DNA from: Tubulanus polymorphus
Lineage: Eukaryota > Nemertea > Palaeonemertea > Tubulaniformes > Tubulanidae
Direction of reading: 5' to 3'
Length of the DNA: 64,000 nt
Assembly: GCF_964204645.1 (NCBI RefSeq)
Contig: NC_134036.1
Coordinates: 7,240,704-7,304,703, forward strand
Positions 30,001 through 44,200 of this stretch are shown piece by piece. A model generated the notes under the pieces. That model was given only the letters and a program-made list of their open reading frames with translations, did not search any database and was not told the DNA's origin. The first letter of the stretch is position 1; every line of letters begins with the position of its first letter. The position numbers and the translations under genes are program-made.

Positions 30001-32400
30001 CGTCAGTGTGCCGGCGGTGGTTGTTCGAAAAACGACTAAGTGCTGACCGGGCCTTGATCAGCGTTACGACCCGGAGCAGTGAGGGAGGGAGGGAGGCAGT
30101 AGTTCGGTCGTCTGTCCGTTCGCCAGTGAGCCGGCGGTGGTTGTTCGAAAAACGACTAAGTGCTGACCGGGCCTTGATCAGCGTTACGACCCGGAGCATT
30201 GAGGGAGGGAGGGAGGGAGTAGGTCGGTCGTCCGTCCGTTTGTCAGTGTGCCGGCAGTGATGGTTGTTCGAAAAACGACTAAGGGCTGACCGGGCCTTAA
30301 TCAGCGTTACGACCCGGCGCTGGTCAGGGAGGGAGGGAGGGAGGCAGTAGGTCGGTCGTCCGTCCGTTCGTCATTGTGCCGGCGGTGATAGTTCGAAAAA
30401 CGACTAAGTGCTGACCGGGCCTTGATCAGCGTTACGACCCGGTGCAGTGAGGGAGGGAGGGAGGAACTAGGACAGTCGTCCGCCCGTTAGTCAGTGTGTC
30501 GGCGGTTGTTGTTCGAAAAACGACTAAGTGCTGACCGGGCCATGAACAGCGTTACGACCCGGCACCGGTCAGGAAGGGAGGGAGGGTGGCAGTAGGTCGG
30601 TCGTCCGTTCGTTGGTCAGTGTGCCGGCGGTGGTAGTTCGAAAAACGACTAAGTGCTGACCGGGCCTTGATCAGCGTTACGACCCGGTGCAGTGAGGGAG
30701 GGAGGGAGGGAGGCAGTAGGTCGGTCGTCCGTCCGTTCGTCAGTGTGCCGGCGGTGGTAGTTCGAAAAACGACTAAGTGCTGACCGGGCCATGAACAGCG
30801 TTACGACCCGGCACTGGTCAGGAAGGGAGGGAGGGTGGCAGTAGGTCGGTCGTCCATCCGTTCGTCAGTGTGCCGGCGGTGGTAGTTCGAAAAACGACTA
30901 AGTGCTGACCGGGCCTTGATCAGCGTTACGACCCGGTACAGTGAGGGAGGGAGGGAGGCAGTAGGTCGGTCGTCCGTCCGTTCGTCAGTGTGCCGGCGGT
31001 GGTTGTTCGAAAAACGACTAAGTGCTGACCGGGTCATGATCAGCGTTACGACCCGGTGCAGTGAGGGAGGGAGGGAGGGAGGCAGTAGGTCGGTCGTCCA
31101 TCCGTTCGTCAGTGTGCCGGCGATGGTTGTTCGAAAAACGACTAAGTGCTGACCGGGCCTTGATCAGCGTTACGACCCGGTGCAGTGAGGGAGGGAGGGA
31201 GGCACTAGGACAGTCGTCCGCCCGTTAGTCAGTGTGCCGGCGGTGGTTGTTCGAAAAACGACTAAGTGCTGACCGGGCCTTGATCAGCGTTACGACCCGG
31301 CACCGGTCAGGGAGGGAGGGAGGCAGTAGGTCGGTCGTCCGTCCGTTCGTCACTGTGCCGGCGGTGGTAGTTCGAAAAACGACTAAGTTCTGACCGGGCC
31401 TTGATCAGCGTTACGACCCGGAGCATTGAGGGAGGGAGGGAGGCAGTAGGTCGGTCGTCCGTCCGTTTGTCAGTGTGCCGGCAGTGATGGTTGTTCGAAA
31501 AAATGACTAAGGGCTGACCGGGCCTTGATCAGCGTTACGACCCGGTACAGTGAGGGAGGGAGGGAGGCAGTAGGTCGGTCGTCCGTCCGTTCGTCAGTTT
31601 GCCGGCGGTGGTTGTTCGAAAAACGACTACGTGCTGACCGGGCCTTGATCAGCGTTACGACCCGGTGCACTGAGGGAGGGAGGGAGGCACTAGGACAGTC
31701 GTCCGCCCGTTAGTCAGTGTGTCGGCGGTTGTTGTTCGAAAAACGACTAAGTGCTGACCGGGCCTTGATCAGCGTTACGACCCGGTGCAGTGAGGGAGGG
31801 AGGGAGGCACTAGGACAGTCGTCCGCCCGTTTGTCAGTGTGCCGGCGGTGATTGTTCGAAAAACGACTAAGTGCTGACCGGGCCTTGATCAGCGTTACGA
31901 CCCGGCACCGGTCAGGGAGGGAGGGAGGGAGGCAGTAGGTCGGTCGTCCGTCCGTTCGTCATTGTGCCGGCGGTGATTGTTCGAAAAACGACTAAGTGCT
32001 GACCGGGCCTTAATCAGCGTTACGACCCGGCACCGGTCAGGGAGGGAGGGAGGGAGGCAGTAGGTCGGTCGTCCATCCGTTCGTCAGTGTGCCGGCGGTG
32101 GTAGTTCGAAAAACGACTAAGTGCTGACCGGGCCTAGATCAGCGTTACGACCCGGTGCAGTGAGGGAGGGAGGGAGGCAGTAGGTCGGTCGTCCGTTCGG
32201 TCGTCAATGTGCCGGCGGTGGTTGTTCGAAAAACGACTAAGTGCTGACCGGGCCATGACCAGCGTTACGACCCGGTGCAGTGAGGGAGGGAGGGAGGCAC
32301 TAGGACAGTCGTCCGCCCGTTAGTCAGTGTGTCGGCGGTTGTTGTTCGAAAAACGACTAAGTGCTGACCGGGCCATGAACAGCGTTACGACCCGGCACCG
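27060..32400 (+). repeat. Higher-order repeat block, about 2.83-kb period
   Basis: Diagnostic monomers recur with a constant shift: features at 27114, 27181, 27974 and 28089 reappear at 29939, 30006, 30801 and 30916 (2825-2827 bp). Each block spans about 23 monomers in the same order of variants. The 2-bp drift shows small indels after duplication. Confidence 0.8.
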
Positions 32401-35090
32401 GTCAGGAAGGGAGGGAGGGTGGCAGTAGGTCGGTCGTCCGTCCGTTCGTCAGTGTGCCGGCGGTGGTTGTTCGAAAAACGACTAAGTGCTGACCGGGCCT
32501 TAATCAGCGTTACGACCCGGCACCGGTCAGGGAGGGAGGGAGGGAGGCAGTAGGTCGGTCGTCCGTCCGTTCGTCAGTGTGCCGGCGGTGGTTGTTCGAA
32601 AAACGACTAAGTGCTGACCGGGCCTTGATCAGCGTTACGACCCGGTGCAGTGAGGGAGGGAGGGAGGCACTAGGACAGTCGTCCGCCCGTTTGTCAGTGT
32701 GCCGGCGGTGATTGTTCGAAAAACGACTAAGTGCTGACCGGGCCTTGATCAGCGTTACGACCCGGCACCGGTCAGGGAGGGAGGGAGGGAGGCAGTAGGT
32801 CGGTCGTCCGTCCGTTCGTCATTGTGCCGGCGGTGATTGTTCGAAAAACGACTAAGTGCTGACCGGGCCTTAATCAGCGTTACGACCCGGCACCGGTCAG
32901 GGAGGGAGGGAGGGAGGCAGTAGGTCGGTCGTCCGTCCGTTCGTCAGTGTGCCGGCGGTGGTAGTTCGAAAAACGACTAAGTGCTGACCGGGCCTTGATC
33001 AGCGTTACGACCCGGTGCAGTGAGGGAGGGAGGGAGGCAGTAGGTCGGTCGTCCGTCCGTTTGTCAGTGTGCCGGCAGTGATGGTTGTTCGAAAAACGAC
33101 TAAGGGCTGACCGGGCCTTAATCAGCGTTACGGCCCGGCGCTGGTCAGGGAGGGAGGGAGGGTGGCAGTAGGTCGGTCGTCCATCCGTTCGTCAGTGTGC
33201 CGGCGGTGGTAGTTCGAAAAACGACTAAGTGCTGACCGGGCCTTGATCAGCGTTACGACCCGGTGCAGTGAGGGAGGGAGGGAGGGAGGCAGTAGGTCGG
33301 TCGTCCATCCGTTCGTCAGTGTGCCGGCGGTGGTTGTTCGAAAAACGACTAAGTGCTGACCGGGCCATGATCAGCGTTACGACCCGGTGCAGTGAGGGAG
33401 GGAGGGAGGCACTAGGACAGTCGTCCGCCCGTTAGTCAGTGTGTCGGCGGTTGTTGTTCGAAAAACGACTAAGTGCTGACCGGGCCATGAACAGCGTTAC
33501 GACCCGGCACCGGTCAGGGAGGGAGGCAGTAGGTCGGTCGTCCGTCCGTTCGTCATTGTGCCGGCGGTGGTAGTTCGAAAAACGACTAAGTGCTGACCGG
33601 GCCTTGATCAGCGTTACGACCCGGAGCATTGAGGGAGGGAGGGAGGCAGTAGGTCGGTCGTCCGTCCGTTTGTCAGTGTGCCGGCAGCGATGGTTGTTCG
33701 AAAAATGACTAAGGGCTGACCGGGCCTTGATCAGCGTTACGACCCGGAGCATTGAGGGAGGGAGGGAGGCAGTAGGTCGGTCGTCCATCCGTTCGTCAGT
33801 GTGCCAGCGGTGGTAGTTCGAAAAACGACTAAGTGCTGACCGGGCCTAGATCAGCGTTACGACCCGGTGCAGTGAGGGAGGGAGGGAGGCAGTAGGTCGG
33901 TCGTCCGTCCGGTCGTCAGTGTGCCGGCGGTGGTTGTTCGAAAAACGACTAAGTGCTGACCGGGCCATGAACAGCGTTACGACCCGGCACCGGTCAGGAA
34001 GGGAGGGAGGGTGGCAGTAGGTCGGTCGTCCGTCCGTTCGTCAGTGTGCCGGCGGTGGTTGTTCGAAAAACGACTTAGTGCTGACCGGGCCTTGATCAGC
34101 GTTACGACCCGGAGCAGTGAGGGAGGGAGGGAGGCAGTAGGTCGGTCGTCCGTCCGTTCGCCAGTGTGCCGGCGGTGGTTGTTCGAAAAACGACTAAGTG
34201 CTGACCGGGCCTTGATCAGCGTTACGACCCGGAGCATTGAGGGAGGGAGGGAGGCAGTAGGTCGGTCGTCCGTCCGTTTGTCAGTGTGCCGGCAGTGATG
34301 GTTGTTCGAAAAACGACTAAGGGCTGACCGGGCCATAAACAGCGTTACGACCCGGCACCGGTCAGGAAGGGAGGGAGGGTGGCAGTAGGTCGGTCGTCCG
34401 TCCGTTCGTCAGTGTGCCGGCGGTGGTTGTTCGAAAAACGACTAAGTGCTGACCGGGCCTTGATCAGCGTTACGACCCGGTGCAGTGAGGGAGGGAGGGA
34501 GGCAGTAGGTCGGTCGTCCGTCCGTTCGTCAGTGTGCCGGCGGTGGTTGTTCGAAAAACGACTAAGTGCTGACCGGATCTTGATCAGCGTTACGACCCAG
34601 TGCAGTGAGGGAGGGAGGGAGGGAGGCAGTAGGTCGGTCGTCCATCCGTTCGTCAGTGTGCCGGCGGTGGTTGTTCGAAAAACGACTAAGTGCTGACCGG
34701 GCCTTGATCAGCGTTACGACCCGGTGCAGTGAGGGAGGGAGGGAGGGAGGCAGTAGGTCGGTCGTCCATCCGTTCGTCAGTGTGCCGGCGGTGGTAGTTC
34801 GAAAAACGACTAAGTGCTGACCGGGCCTTGATCAGCGTTACGACCCGGTGCAGTGAGGGAGGGAGGGAGGCAGTAGGTCGGTCGTCCATCCGTTCGTCAG
34901 TGTGCCGGCGGTGGTAGTTCGAAAAACGACTAAGTGCTGACCGGGCCTTGATCAGCGTTACGACCCGGTGCAGTGAGGGAGGGAGGGAGGCAGTAGGTCG
35001 GTCGTCCGTCCGTTCGTCAGTGTGCCGGCGGTGGTTGTTCGAAAAACGACTATGTGCTGACCGGGCCTTGATCAGCGTTACGACCCGGTG

Positions 35091-38000
35091 CAGTTAGGGA
35101 GGGAGGGAGGGAGGAACTAGGACAGTCGTCCGCCCGTTAGTCAGTGTGTCGGCGGTTGTTGTTCGAAAAACGACTAAGTGCTGACCGGGCCATGAACAGC
35201 GTTACGACCCGGCACCGGTCAGGAAGGGAGGGAGGGTGGCAGTAGGTCGGTCGTCCGTTCGTTGGTCAGTGTGCCGGCGGTGGTAGTTCGAAAAACGACT
35301 AAGTGCTGACCGGGCCTTGATCAGCGTTACGACCCGGTGCAGTGAGGGAGGGAGGGAGGGAGGCAGTAGGTCGGTCGTCCGTCCGTTCGTCAGTGTGCCG
35401 GCGGTGGTAGTTCGAAAAACGACTAAGTGCTGACCGGGCCATGAACAGCGTTACGACCCGGCACCGGTCAGGAAGGGAGGGAGGGTGGCAGTAGGTCGGT
35501 CGTCCATCCGTTCGTCAGTGTGCCGGCGGTGGTAGTTCGAAAAACGACTAAGTGCTGACCGGGCCTTGATCAGCGTTACGACCCGGTACAGTGAGGGAGG
35601 GAGGGAGGGAGGCAGTAGGTCGGTCGTCCGTCCGTTCGTCAGTGTGCCGGCGGTGGTTGTTCGAAAAACGACTAAGTGCTGACCGGGTTATGATCAGCGT
35701 TACGACCCGGTGCAGTGAGGGAGGGAGGGAGGGAGGCAGTAGGTCGGTCGTCCATCCGTTCGTCAGTGTGCCGGCGATGGTTGTTCGAAAAACGACTAAG
35801 TGCTGACCGGGCCTTGATCAGCGTTACGACCCGGTGCAGTGAGGGAGGGAGGGAGGCACTAGGACAGTCGTCCGCCCGTTAGTCAGTGTGCCGGCGGTGG
35901 TTGTTCGAAAAACGACTAAGGGCTGACCGGGCCTTAATCAGCGTTACGACCCGGCGCTGGTCAGGGAGGGAGGGAGGGAGGCAGTAGGTCGGTCGTCCGT
36001 CCGTTCGTCATTGTACCGGCGGTGATAGTTCGAAAAACGACTAAGTGCTGACCGGGCCTTGATCAGCGTTACGACCCGGTGCAGTGAGGGAGGGAGGGAG
36101 GAACTAGGAAAGTCGTCCGCCCGTTAGTCAGTGTGTCGGCGGTTGTTGTTCGAAAAACGACTAAGTGCTGACCGGGCCATGAACAGCGTTACGACCCGGC
36201 ACCGGTCAGGAAGGGAGGGAGGGTGGCAGTAGGTCGGTCGTCCGTTCGTTGGTCAGTGTGCCGGCGGTGGTAGTTCGAAAAACGACTAAGTGCTGACCGG
36301 GCCTTGATCAGCGTTACGACCCGGTGCAGTGAGGGAGGGAGGGAGGCAGTAGGTCGGTCGTCCGTCCGTTCGTCAGTGTGCCGGCGGTGGTAGTTCGAAA
36401 AACGACTAAGTGCTGACCGGGCCATGAACAGCGTTACGACCCGGCACCGGTCAGGAAGGGAGGGAGGGTGGCAGTAGGTCGGTCGTCCATCCGTTCGTCA
36501 GTGTGCCGGCGGTGGTAGTTCGAAAAACGACTAAGTGCTGACCGGGCCTTGATCAGCGTTACGACCCGGTACAGTGAGGGAGGGAGGGAGGCAGTAGGTC
36601 GGTCGTCCGTCCGTTCGTCAGTGTGCCGGCGGTGGTTGTTCGAAAAACGACTAAGTGCTGACCGGGCCTTGATCAGCGTTACGACCCGGAGCATTGAGGG
36701 AGGGAGGGAGGCAGTAGGTCGGTCGTCCGTCCGTTTGTCAGTGTGCCGGCAGTGATGGTTGTTCGAAAAACGACTAAGGGCTGACCGGGCCATGAACAGC
36801 GTTACGACCCGGCACCGGTCAGGAAGGGAGGGAGGGTGGCAGTAGGTCGGTCGTCCGTCCGTTCGTCAGTGTGCCGGCGGTGGTTGTTCGAAAAACGACT
36901 AAGTGCCGACCGGGCCTTGATCAGCGTTACGACCCGGTGCAGTGAGGGAGGGAGGGAGGCAGTAGGTCGGTCGTCCATCCGTTCGTCAGTGTGCCGGCGG
37001 TGGTTGTTCGAAAAACGACTAAGTGCTGACCGGATCTTGATCAGCGTTACGACCCGGTGCAGTGAGGGAGGGAGGGAGGGAGGCAGTAGGTCGGTCGTCC
37101 ATCCGTTCGTCAGTGTGCCGGCGGTGGTTGTTCGAAAAACGACTAAGTGCTGACCGGGCCTTGATCAGCGTTACGACCCGGTGCAGTGAGGGAGGGAGGG
37201 AGGGAGGCAGTAGGTCGGTCGTCCATCCGTTCGTCAGTGTGCCGGCGGTGGTAGTTCGAAAAACGACTAAGTGCTGACCGGGCATTGATCAGCGTTACGA
37301 CCCGGTGCAGTGAGGGAGGGAGGGAGGCAGTAGGTCGGTCGTCCATCCGTTCGTCAGTGTGCCGGCGGTGGTAGTTCGAAAAACGACTAAGTGCTGACCG
37401 GGCCTTGATCAGCGTTACGACCCGGTGCAGTGAGGGAGGGAGGGAGGCAGTAGGTCGGTCGTCCATCCGTTCGTCAGTGTGCCGGCGGTGGTAGTTCGAA
37501 AAACGACTAAGTGCTGACCGGGCCTTGATCAGCGTTACGACCCGGTGCAGTGAGGGAGGGAGGGAGGCAGTAGGTCGGTCGTCCGTCCGTTCGTCAGTGT
37601 GCCGGCGGTGGTTGTTCGAAAAACGACTATGTGCTGACCGGGCCTTGATCAGCGTTACGACCCGGTGCAGTTAGGGAGGGAGGGAGGGAGGCAGTAGGTC
37701 CGTCGTCCGCCCGTTAGTCAGTGTGTCGGCGGTTGTTGTTCGAAAAACGACTAAGTGCTGACCGGGCCATGAACAGCGTTACGACCCGGCACCGGTCAGG
37801 AAGGGAGGGAGGGTGGCAGTAGGACGGTCGTCCGTTCGTTCGTCAGTGTGCCGGCGGTGGTAGTTCGAAAAACGACTAAGTGCTGACCGGGCCTTGATCA
37901 GCGTTACGACCCGGTGCAGTGAGGGAGGGAGGGAGGGAGGCAGTAGGTCGGTCGTCCATCCGTTCGTCAGTGTGCCGGCGGTGGTAGTTCGAAAAACGAC

Positions 38001-39960
38001 TAAGTGCTGACCGGGCCTTGATCAGCGTTACGACCCGGTGCAGTGAGGGAGGGAGGGAGGCAGTAGGTCGGTCGTCCGTCCGTTCGTCAGTGTGCCGGCG
38101 GTGGTTGTTCGAAAAACGACTAAGTGCTGACCGGGCCTTGATCAGCGTTACGACCCGGTGCAGTGAGGGAGGGATGGAGGCACTAGGACAGTCGTCCGCC
38201 CGTTAGTCAGTGTGTCGGCGGTTGTTGTTCGAAAAACGACTAAGTGCTGACCGGGCCATGAACAGCGTTACGACCCGGCACCGGTCAGGAAGGGAGGGAG
38301 GGTGGCAGTAGGTCGGTCGTCCGTTCGTTGGTCAGTGTGCCGGCGGTGGTAGTTCGAAAAACGACTAAGTGCTGACCGGGCCTTGATCAGCGTTACGACC
38401 CGGTGCAGTTAGGGAGGGAGGGAGGGACGAACTAGGACAGTCGTCCGCCCGTTAGTCAGTGTGTCGGCGGTTGTTGTTCGAAAAACGACTAAGTGCTGAC
38501 CGGGCCATGAACAGCGTTACGACCCGGCACCGGTCAGGAAGGGAGGGAGGGTGGCAGTAGGTCGGTCGTCCGTTCGTTGGTCAGTGTGCCGGCGGTGGTA
38601 GTTCGAAAAACGACTAAGTGCTGACCGGGCCTTGATCAGCGTTACGACCCGGTGCAGTGAGGGAGGGAGGGAGGGAGGCAGTAGGTCGGTCGTCCGTCCG
38701 TTCGTCAGTGTGCCGGCGGTGGTAGTTCGAAAAACGACTAAGTGCTGACCGGGCCATGAACAGCGTTACGACCCGGCACCGGTCAGGAAGGGAGGGAGGG
38801 TGGCAGTAGGTCGGTCGTCCATCCGTTCGTCAGTGTGCCGGCGGTGGTAGTTCGAAAAACGACTAAGTGCTGACCGGGCCTTGATCAGCGTTACGACCCG
38901 GTACAGTGAGGGAGGGAGGGAGGCAGTAGGTCGGTCGTCCGTCCGTTCGTCAGTGTGCCGGCGGTGGTTGTTCGAAAAACGACTAAGTGCTGACCGGGTT
39001 ATGATCAGCGTTACGACCCGGTGCAGTGAGGGAGGGAGGGAGGGAGGCAGTAGGTCGGTCGTCCATCCGTTCGTCAGTGTGCCGGCGATGGTTGTTCGAA
39101 AAACGACTAAGTGCTGACCGGGCCTTGATCAGCGTTACGACCCGGTGCAGTGAGGGAGGGAGGGAGGCACTAGGACAGTCGTCCGCCCGTTAGTCAGTGT
39201 GCCGGCGGTGGTTGTTCGAAAAACGACTAAGGGCTGACCGGGCCTTAATCAGCGTTACGACCCGGCGCTGGTCAGGGAGGGAGGGAGGGAGGCAGTAGGT
39301 CGGTCGTCCGTCCGTTCGTCATTGTACCGGCGGTGATAGTTCGAAAAACGACTAAGTGCTGACCGGGCCTTGATCAGCGTTACGACCCGGTGCAGTGAGG
39401 GAGGGAGGGAGGAACTAGGAAAGTCGTCCGCCCGTTAGTCAGTGTGTCGGCGGTTGTTGTTCGAAAAACGACTAAGTGCTGACCGGGCCATGAACAGCGT
39501 TACGACCCGGCACCGGTCAGGAAGGGAGGGAGGGTGGCAGTAGGTCGGTCGTCCGTTCGTTGGTCAGTGTGCCGGCGGTGGTAGTTCGAAAAACGACTAA
39601 GTGCTGACCGGGCCTTGATCAGCGTTACGACCCGGTGCAGTGAGGGAGGGAGGGAGGCAGTAGGTCGGTCGTCCGTCCGTTCGTCAGTGTGCCGGCGGTG
39701 GTAGTTCGAAAAACGACTAAGTGCTGACCGGGCCATGAACAGCGTTACGACCCGGCACCGGTCAGGAAGGGAGGGAGGGTGGCAGTAGGTCGGTCGTCCA
39801 TCCGTTCGTCAGTGTGCCGGCGGTGGTAGTTCGAAAAACGACTAAGTGCTGACCGGGCCTTGATCAGCGTTACGACCCGGTCCAGTGAGGGAGGGAGGGA
39901 GGCAGTAGGTCGGTCGTCCGTCCGTTCGTCAGTGTGCCGGCGGTGGTTGTTCGAAAAACG
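35091..39960 (+). repeat. Higher-order repeat block, about 3.31-kb period
   Basis: The rare variant GACCGGGTTATGATCAGCG occurs at 35681 and 38992, exactly 3311 bp apart. The features at 36189, 36434 and 36549 recur at 39500, 39745 and 39860 with the same shift. The rare CAGTTAGGG monomer at 35091 has a partner at 38406. Order diverges after about 36,660/39,970. Confidence 0.8.
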
Positions 39961-41219
39961 ACTAAGTGCTGACCGGGTCATGATCAGCGTTACGACCCGG
40001 TGCAGTGAGGGAGGGAGGGAGGGAGGCAGTAGGTCGGTCGTCCATCCGTTCGTCAGTGTGCCGGCGATGTTTGTTCGAAAAACGACTAAGTGCTGACCGG
40101 GCCTTGATCAGCGTTACGACCCGGTGCAGTGAGGGAGGGAGGGAGGCACTAGGACAGTCGTCCGCCCGTTAGTCAGTGTGCCGGCGGTGGTTGTTCGAAA
40201 AACGACTAAGTGCTGACCGGGCCTTGATCAGCGTTACGACCCGGCACCGGTCAGGGAGGGAGGGAGGGAGGCAGTAGGTCGGTCGTCCGTCCGTTCGTCA
40301 CTGTGCCGGCGGTGGTAGTTCGAAAAACGACTAAGTGCTGACCGGGCCTAGATCAGCGTTACGACCCGGTGCAGTGAGGGAGGGAGGGAGGCAGTAGGTC
40401 GGTCGTCCGTCCGGTCGTCAGTGTGCCGGCGGTGGTTGTTCGAAAAACGACTAAGTGCTGACCGGGCCATGATCAGCGTTACGACCCGGTGCAGTGAGGG
40501 TGGGAGGGAGGAACTGGACAGTCGTCCGCCCGTTAGTCAGTGTGTCGGCGGTTGTTGTTCGAAAAACGACTAAGTGCTGACCGGGCCATGAACAGCGTTA
40601 CGACCCGGTGCAGTGAGGGAGGGAGGGAGGGAGGCAGTAGGTCGGTCGTCCATCCGTTCGTCAGTGTGCCGGCGGTGGTTGTTCGAAAAACGACTAAGTG
40701 CTGACCGGGCCTTGATCAGCGTTACGACCCGGTGCAGTGAGGGAGGGAGGGAGGGAGGCAGTAGGTCGGTCGTCCATCCGTTCGTCAGTGTGCCGGCGGT
40801 GGTTGTTCGAAAAACGACTAAGTGCTGACCGGGCCATGAACAGCGTTACGACCCGGCACCGGTCAGGAAGGGAGGGAGGGTGGCAGTAGGTCGGTCGTCC
40901 GTTCGTTGGTCAGTGTGCCGGCGGTGGTAGTTCGAAAAACGACTAAGTGCTGACCGGGTCATGATCAGCGTTACGACCCGGTGCAGTGAGGGAGGGAGGG
41001 AGGGAGGCAGTAGGTCGGTCGTCCATCCGTTCGTCAGTGTGCCGGCGGTGGTTGTTCGAAAAACGACTAAGTGCTTACCGGGCCTTGATCAGCGTTACGA
41101 CCCGGTGCAGTGAGGGAGGGAGGGAGGGAGGGAGGCAGTAGGTCGGTCGTCCATCCGTTCGTCAGTGTGCCGGCGGTGGTTGTTCGAAATACGACTAAGT
41201 GCTGACCGGGCCATGATCA

Positions 41220-44200
41220 GCGTTACGACCCGGTGCAGTGAGGGAGGGAGGGAGGCATTAGGACAGTCGTCCGCCCGTTAGTCAGTGTGTCGGCGGTTGT
41301 TGTTCGAAAAACGACTAAGTGCTGACCGGGCCATGAACAGCGTTACGACCCGGCACCGGTCAGGGAGGGAGGCAGTAGGTCGGTCGTCCGTCCGTTCGTC
41401 ATTGTGCCGGCGGTGGTAGTTCGAAAAACGACTAAGTGCTGACCGGGCCTTGATCAGCGTTACGACCCGGAGCATTGAGGGAGGGAGGGAGGCAGTAGGT
41501 CGGTCGTCCGTCCGTTTGTCAGTGTGCCGGCAGCGATGGTTGTTCGAAAAATGACTAAGGGCTGACCGGGCCTTGATCAGCGTTACGACCCGGAGCATTG
41601 AGGGAGGGAGGGAGGCAGTAGGTCGGTCGTCCATCCGTTCGTCAGTGTGCCGGCGGTGGTAGTTCGAAAAACGACTAAGTGCTGACCGGGCCTAGATCAG
41701 CGTTACGACCCGGTGCAGTGAGGGAGGGAGGGAGGCAGTAGGTCGGTCGTCCGTCCGGTCGTCAGTGTGCCGGCGGTGGTTGTTCGAAAAACGACTAAGT
41801 GCTGACCGGGCCATGAACAGCGTTACGACCCGGCACCGGTCAGGAAGGGAGGGAGGGTGGCAGTAGGTCGGTCGTCCGTCCGTTCGTCAGTGTGCCGGCG
41901 GTGGTAGTTCGAAAAACGACTAAGTGCTGACCGGGCCATGAACAGCGTTACGACCCGGCACCGGTCAGGAAGGGAGGGAGGGTGGCAGTAGGTCGGTCGT
42001 CCATCCGTTCGTCAGTGTGCCGGCGGTGGTAGTTCGAAAAACGACTAAGTGCTGACCGGGCCTTGATCAGCGTTACGACCCGGTACAGTGAGGGAGGGAG
42101 GGAGGCAGTAGGTCGGTCGTCCGTCCGTTCGTCAGTGTGCCGGCGGTGGTTGTTCGAAAAACGACTAAGTGCTGACCGGGTCATGATCAGCGTTACGACC
42201 CGGTGCAGTGAGGGAGGGAGGGAGGGAGGCAGTAGGTCGGTCGTCCATCCGTTCGTCAGTGTGCCGGCGATGGTTGTTCGAAAAACGACTAAGTGCTGAC
42301 CGGGCCTTGATCAGCGTTACGACCCGGTGCAGTGAGGGAGGGAGGGAGGCACTAGGACAGTCGTCCGCCCGTTAGTCAGTGTGCCGGCGGTGGTTGTTCG
42401 AAAAACGACTAAGTGCTGACCGGGCCTTGATCAGCGTTACGACCCGGCACCGGTCAGGGAGGGAGGGAGGGAGGCAGTAGGTCGGTCGTCCGTCCGTTCG
42501 TCACTGTGCCGGCGGTGGTAGTTCGAAAAACGACTAAGTGCTGACCGGGCCTTGATCAGCGTTACGACCCGGAGCTTTGAGGGAGGGAGGGAGGCAGTAG
42601 GTCGGTCGTCCGTCCGTTTGTCAGTGTGCCGGCAGTGATGGTTGTTCGAAAAAATGACTAAGGGCTGACCGGGCCTTGATCAGCGTTACGACCCGGCGCT
42701 GGTCAGGGCGGGAGGGAGGGAGGCAGTAGGTCGGTCGTCCATCCGTTCGTCAGTGTGCCGGCGGTGGTAGTTCGAAAAACGACTAAGTGCTGACCGGGCC
42801 TAGATCAGCGTTACGACCCGGTGCAGTGAGGGAGGGAGAGAGGCAGTAGGTCGGTCGTCCGTCCGGTCGTCAGTGTGCCGGCGGTGGTTGTTCGAAAAAC
42901 GACTAAGTGCTGACCGGGCCATGATCAGCGTTACGACCCGGTGCAGTGAGGGAGGGAGGGAGGGAGGCAGTAGGTCGGTCGTCCATCCGTTCGTCAGTGT
43001 GCCGGCGGTGGTTGTTCGAAAAACGACTAAGTGCTGACCGGGCCATGAACAGCGTTACGACCCGGCACCGGTCAGGAAGGGAGGGAGGGTGGCAGTAGGT
43101 CGGTCGTCCGTTCGTTCGTCAGTGTGCCGGCGGTGGTTGTTCGAAAAACGACTAAGTGCTGACCGGGCCATGAACAGCGTTACGACCCGGCACCGGTCAG
43201 GAAGGGAGGGAGGGTGGCAGTAGGTCGGTCGTCCGTTCGTTGGTCAGTGTGCCGGCGGTGGTAGTTCGAAAAACGACTAAGTGCTGACCGGGCCTTGATC
43301 AGCGTTACGACCCGGTGCAGTGAGGGAGGGAGGGAGGCAGTAGGTCGGTCGTCCGTCCGTTCGTCAGTGTGCCGGCGGTGGTTGTTCGAAAAACGACTAA
43401 GTGCTGACCGGGCCATGAACAGCGTTACGACCCGGCACCGGTCAGGAAGGGAGGGAGGGTGGCAGTAGGTCGGTCGTCCGTTCGTTGGTCAGTGTGCCGG
43501 CGGTGGTAGTTCGAAAAACGACTAAGTGCTGACCGGGCCATGAACAGCGTTACGACCCGGCACCGGTCAGGAAGGGAGGGAGGGTGGCAGTAGGTCGGTC
43601 GTCCATCCGTTCGTCAGTGTGCCGGCGGTGGTAGTTCGAAAAACGACTAAGTGCTGACCGGGCCTTGATCAGCGTTACGACCCGGTGCAGTGAGGGAGGG
43701 AGGGAGGCAGTAGGTCGGTCGTCCGTCCGTTCGTCAGTGTGCCGGTGGTGGTTGTTCGAAAAACGACTAAGTGCTGACCGGGCCTTGATCAGCGTTACGA
43801 CCCGGCGCAGTGAGGGAGGGAGGGAGGGAGGCAGTAGGTCGGTCGTCCATCCGTTCGTCAGTGTGCCGGCGGTGGTTGTTCGAAAAACGACTAAGTGCTG
43901 ACCGGGCCTTGATCAGCGTTACGACCCGGTGCAGTGAGGGAGGGAGGGAGGCACTAGGACAGTCGTCCGCCCGTTAGTCAGTGTGTCGGCGGTTGTTGTT
44001 CGAAAAACGACTAAGTGCTGACCGGGCCATGAACAGCGTTACGACCCGGCACCGGTCAGGAAGGGAGGGAGGGTGGCAGTAGGTCGGTCGTCCGTTCGTT
44101 CGTCAGTGTGCCGGCGGTTGTTGTTCGAAAAACGACTAAGTGCTGACCGGGCCTTGATCAGCGTTACGACCCGGTGCAGTGAGGGAGGGAGGGAGGCAGT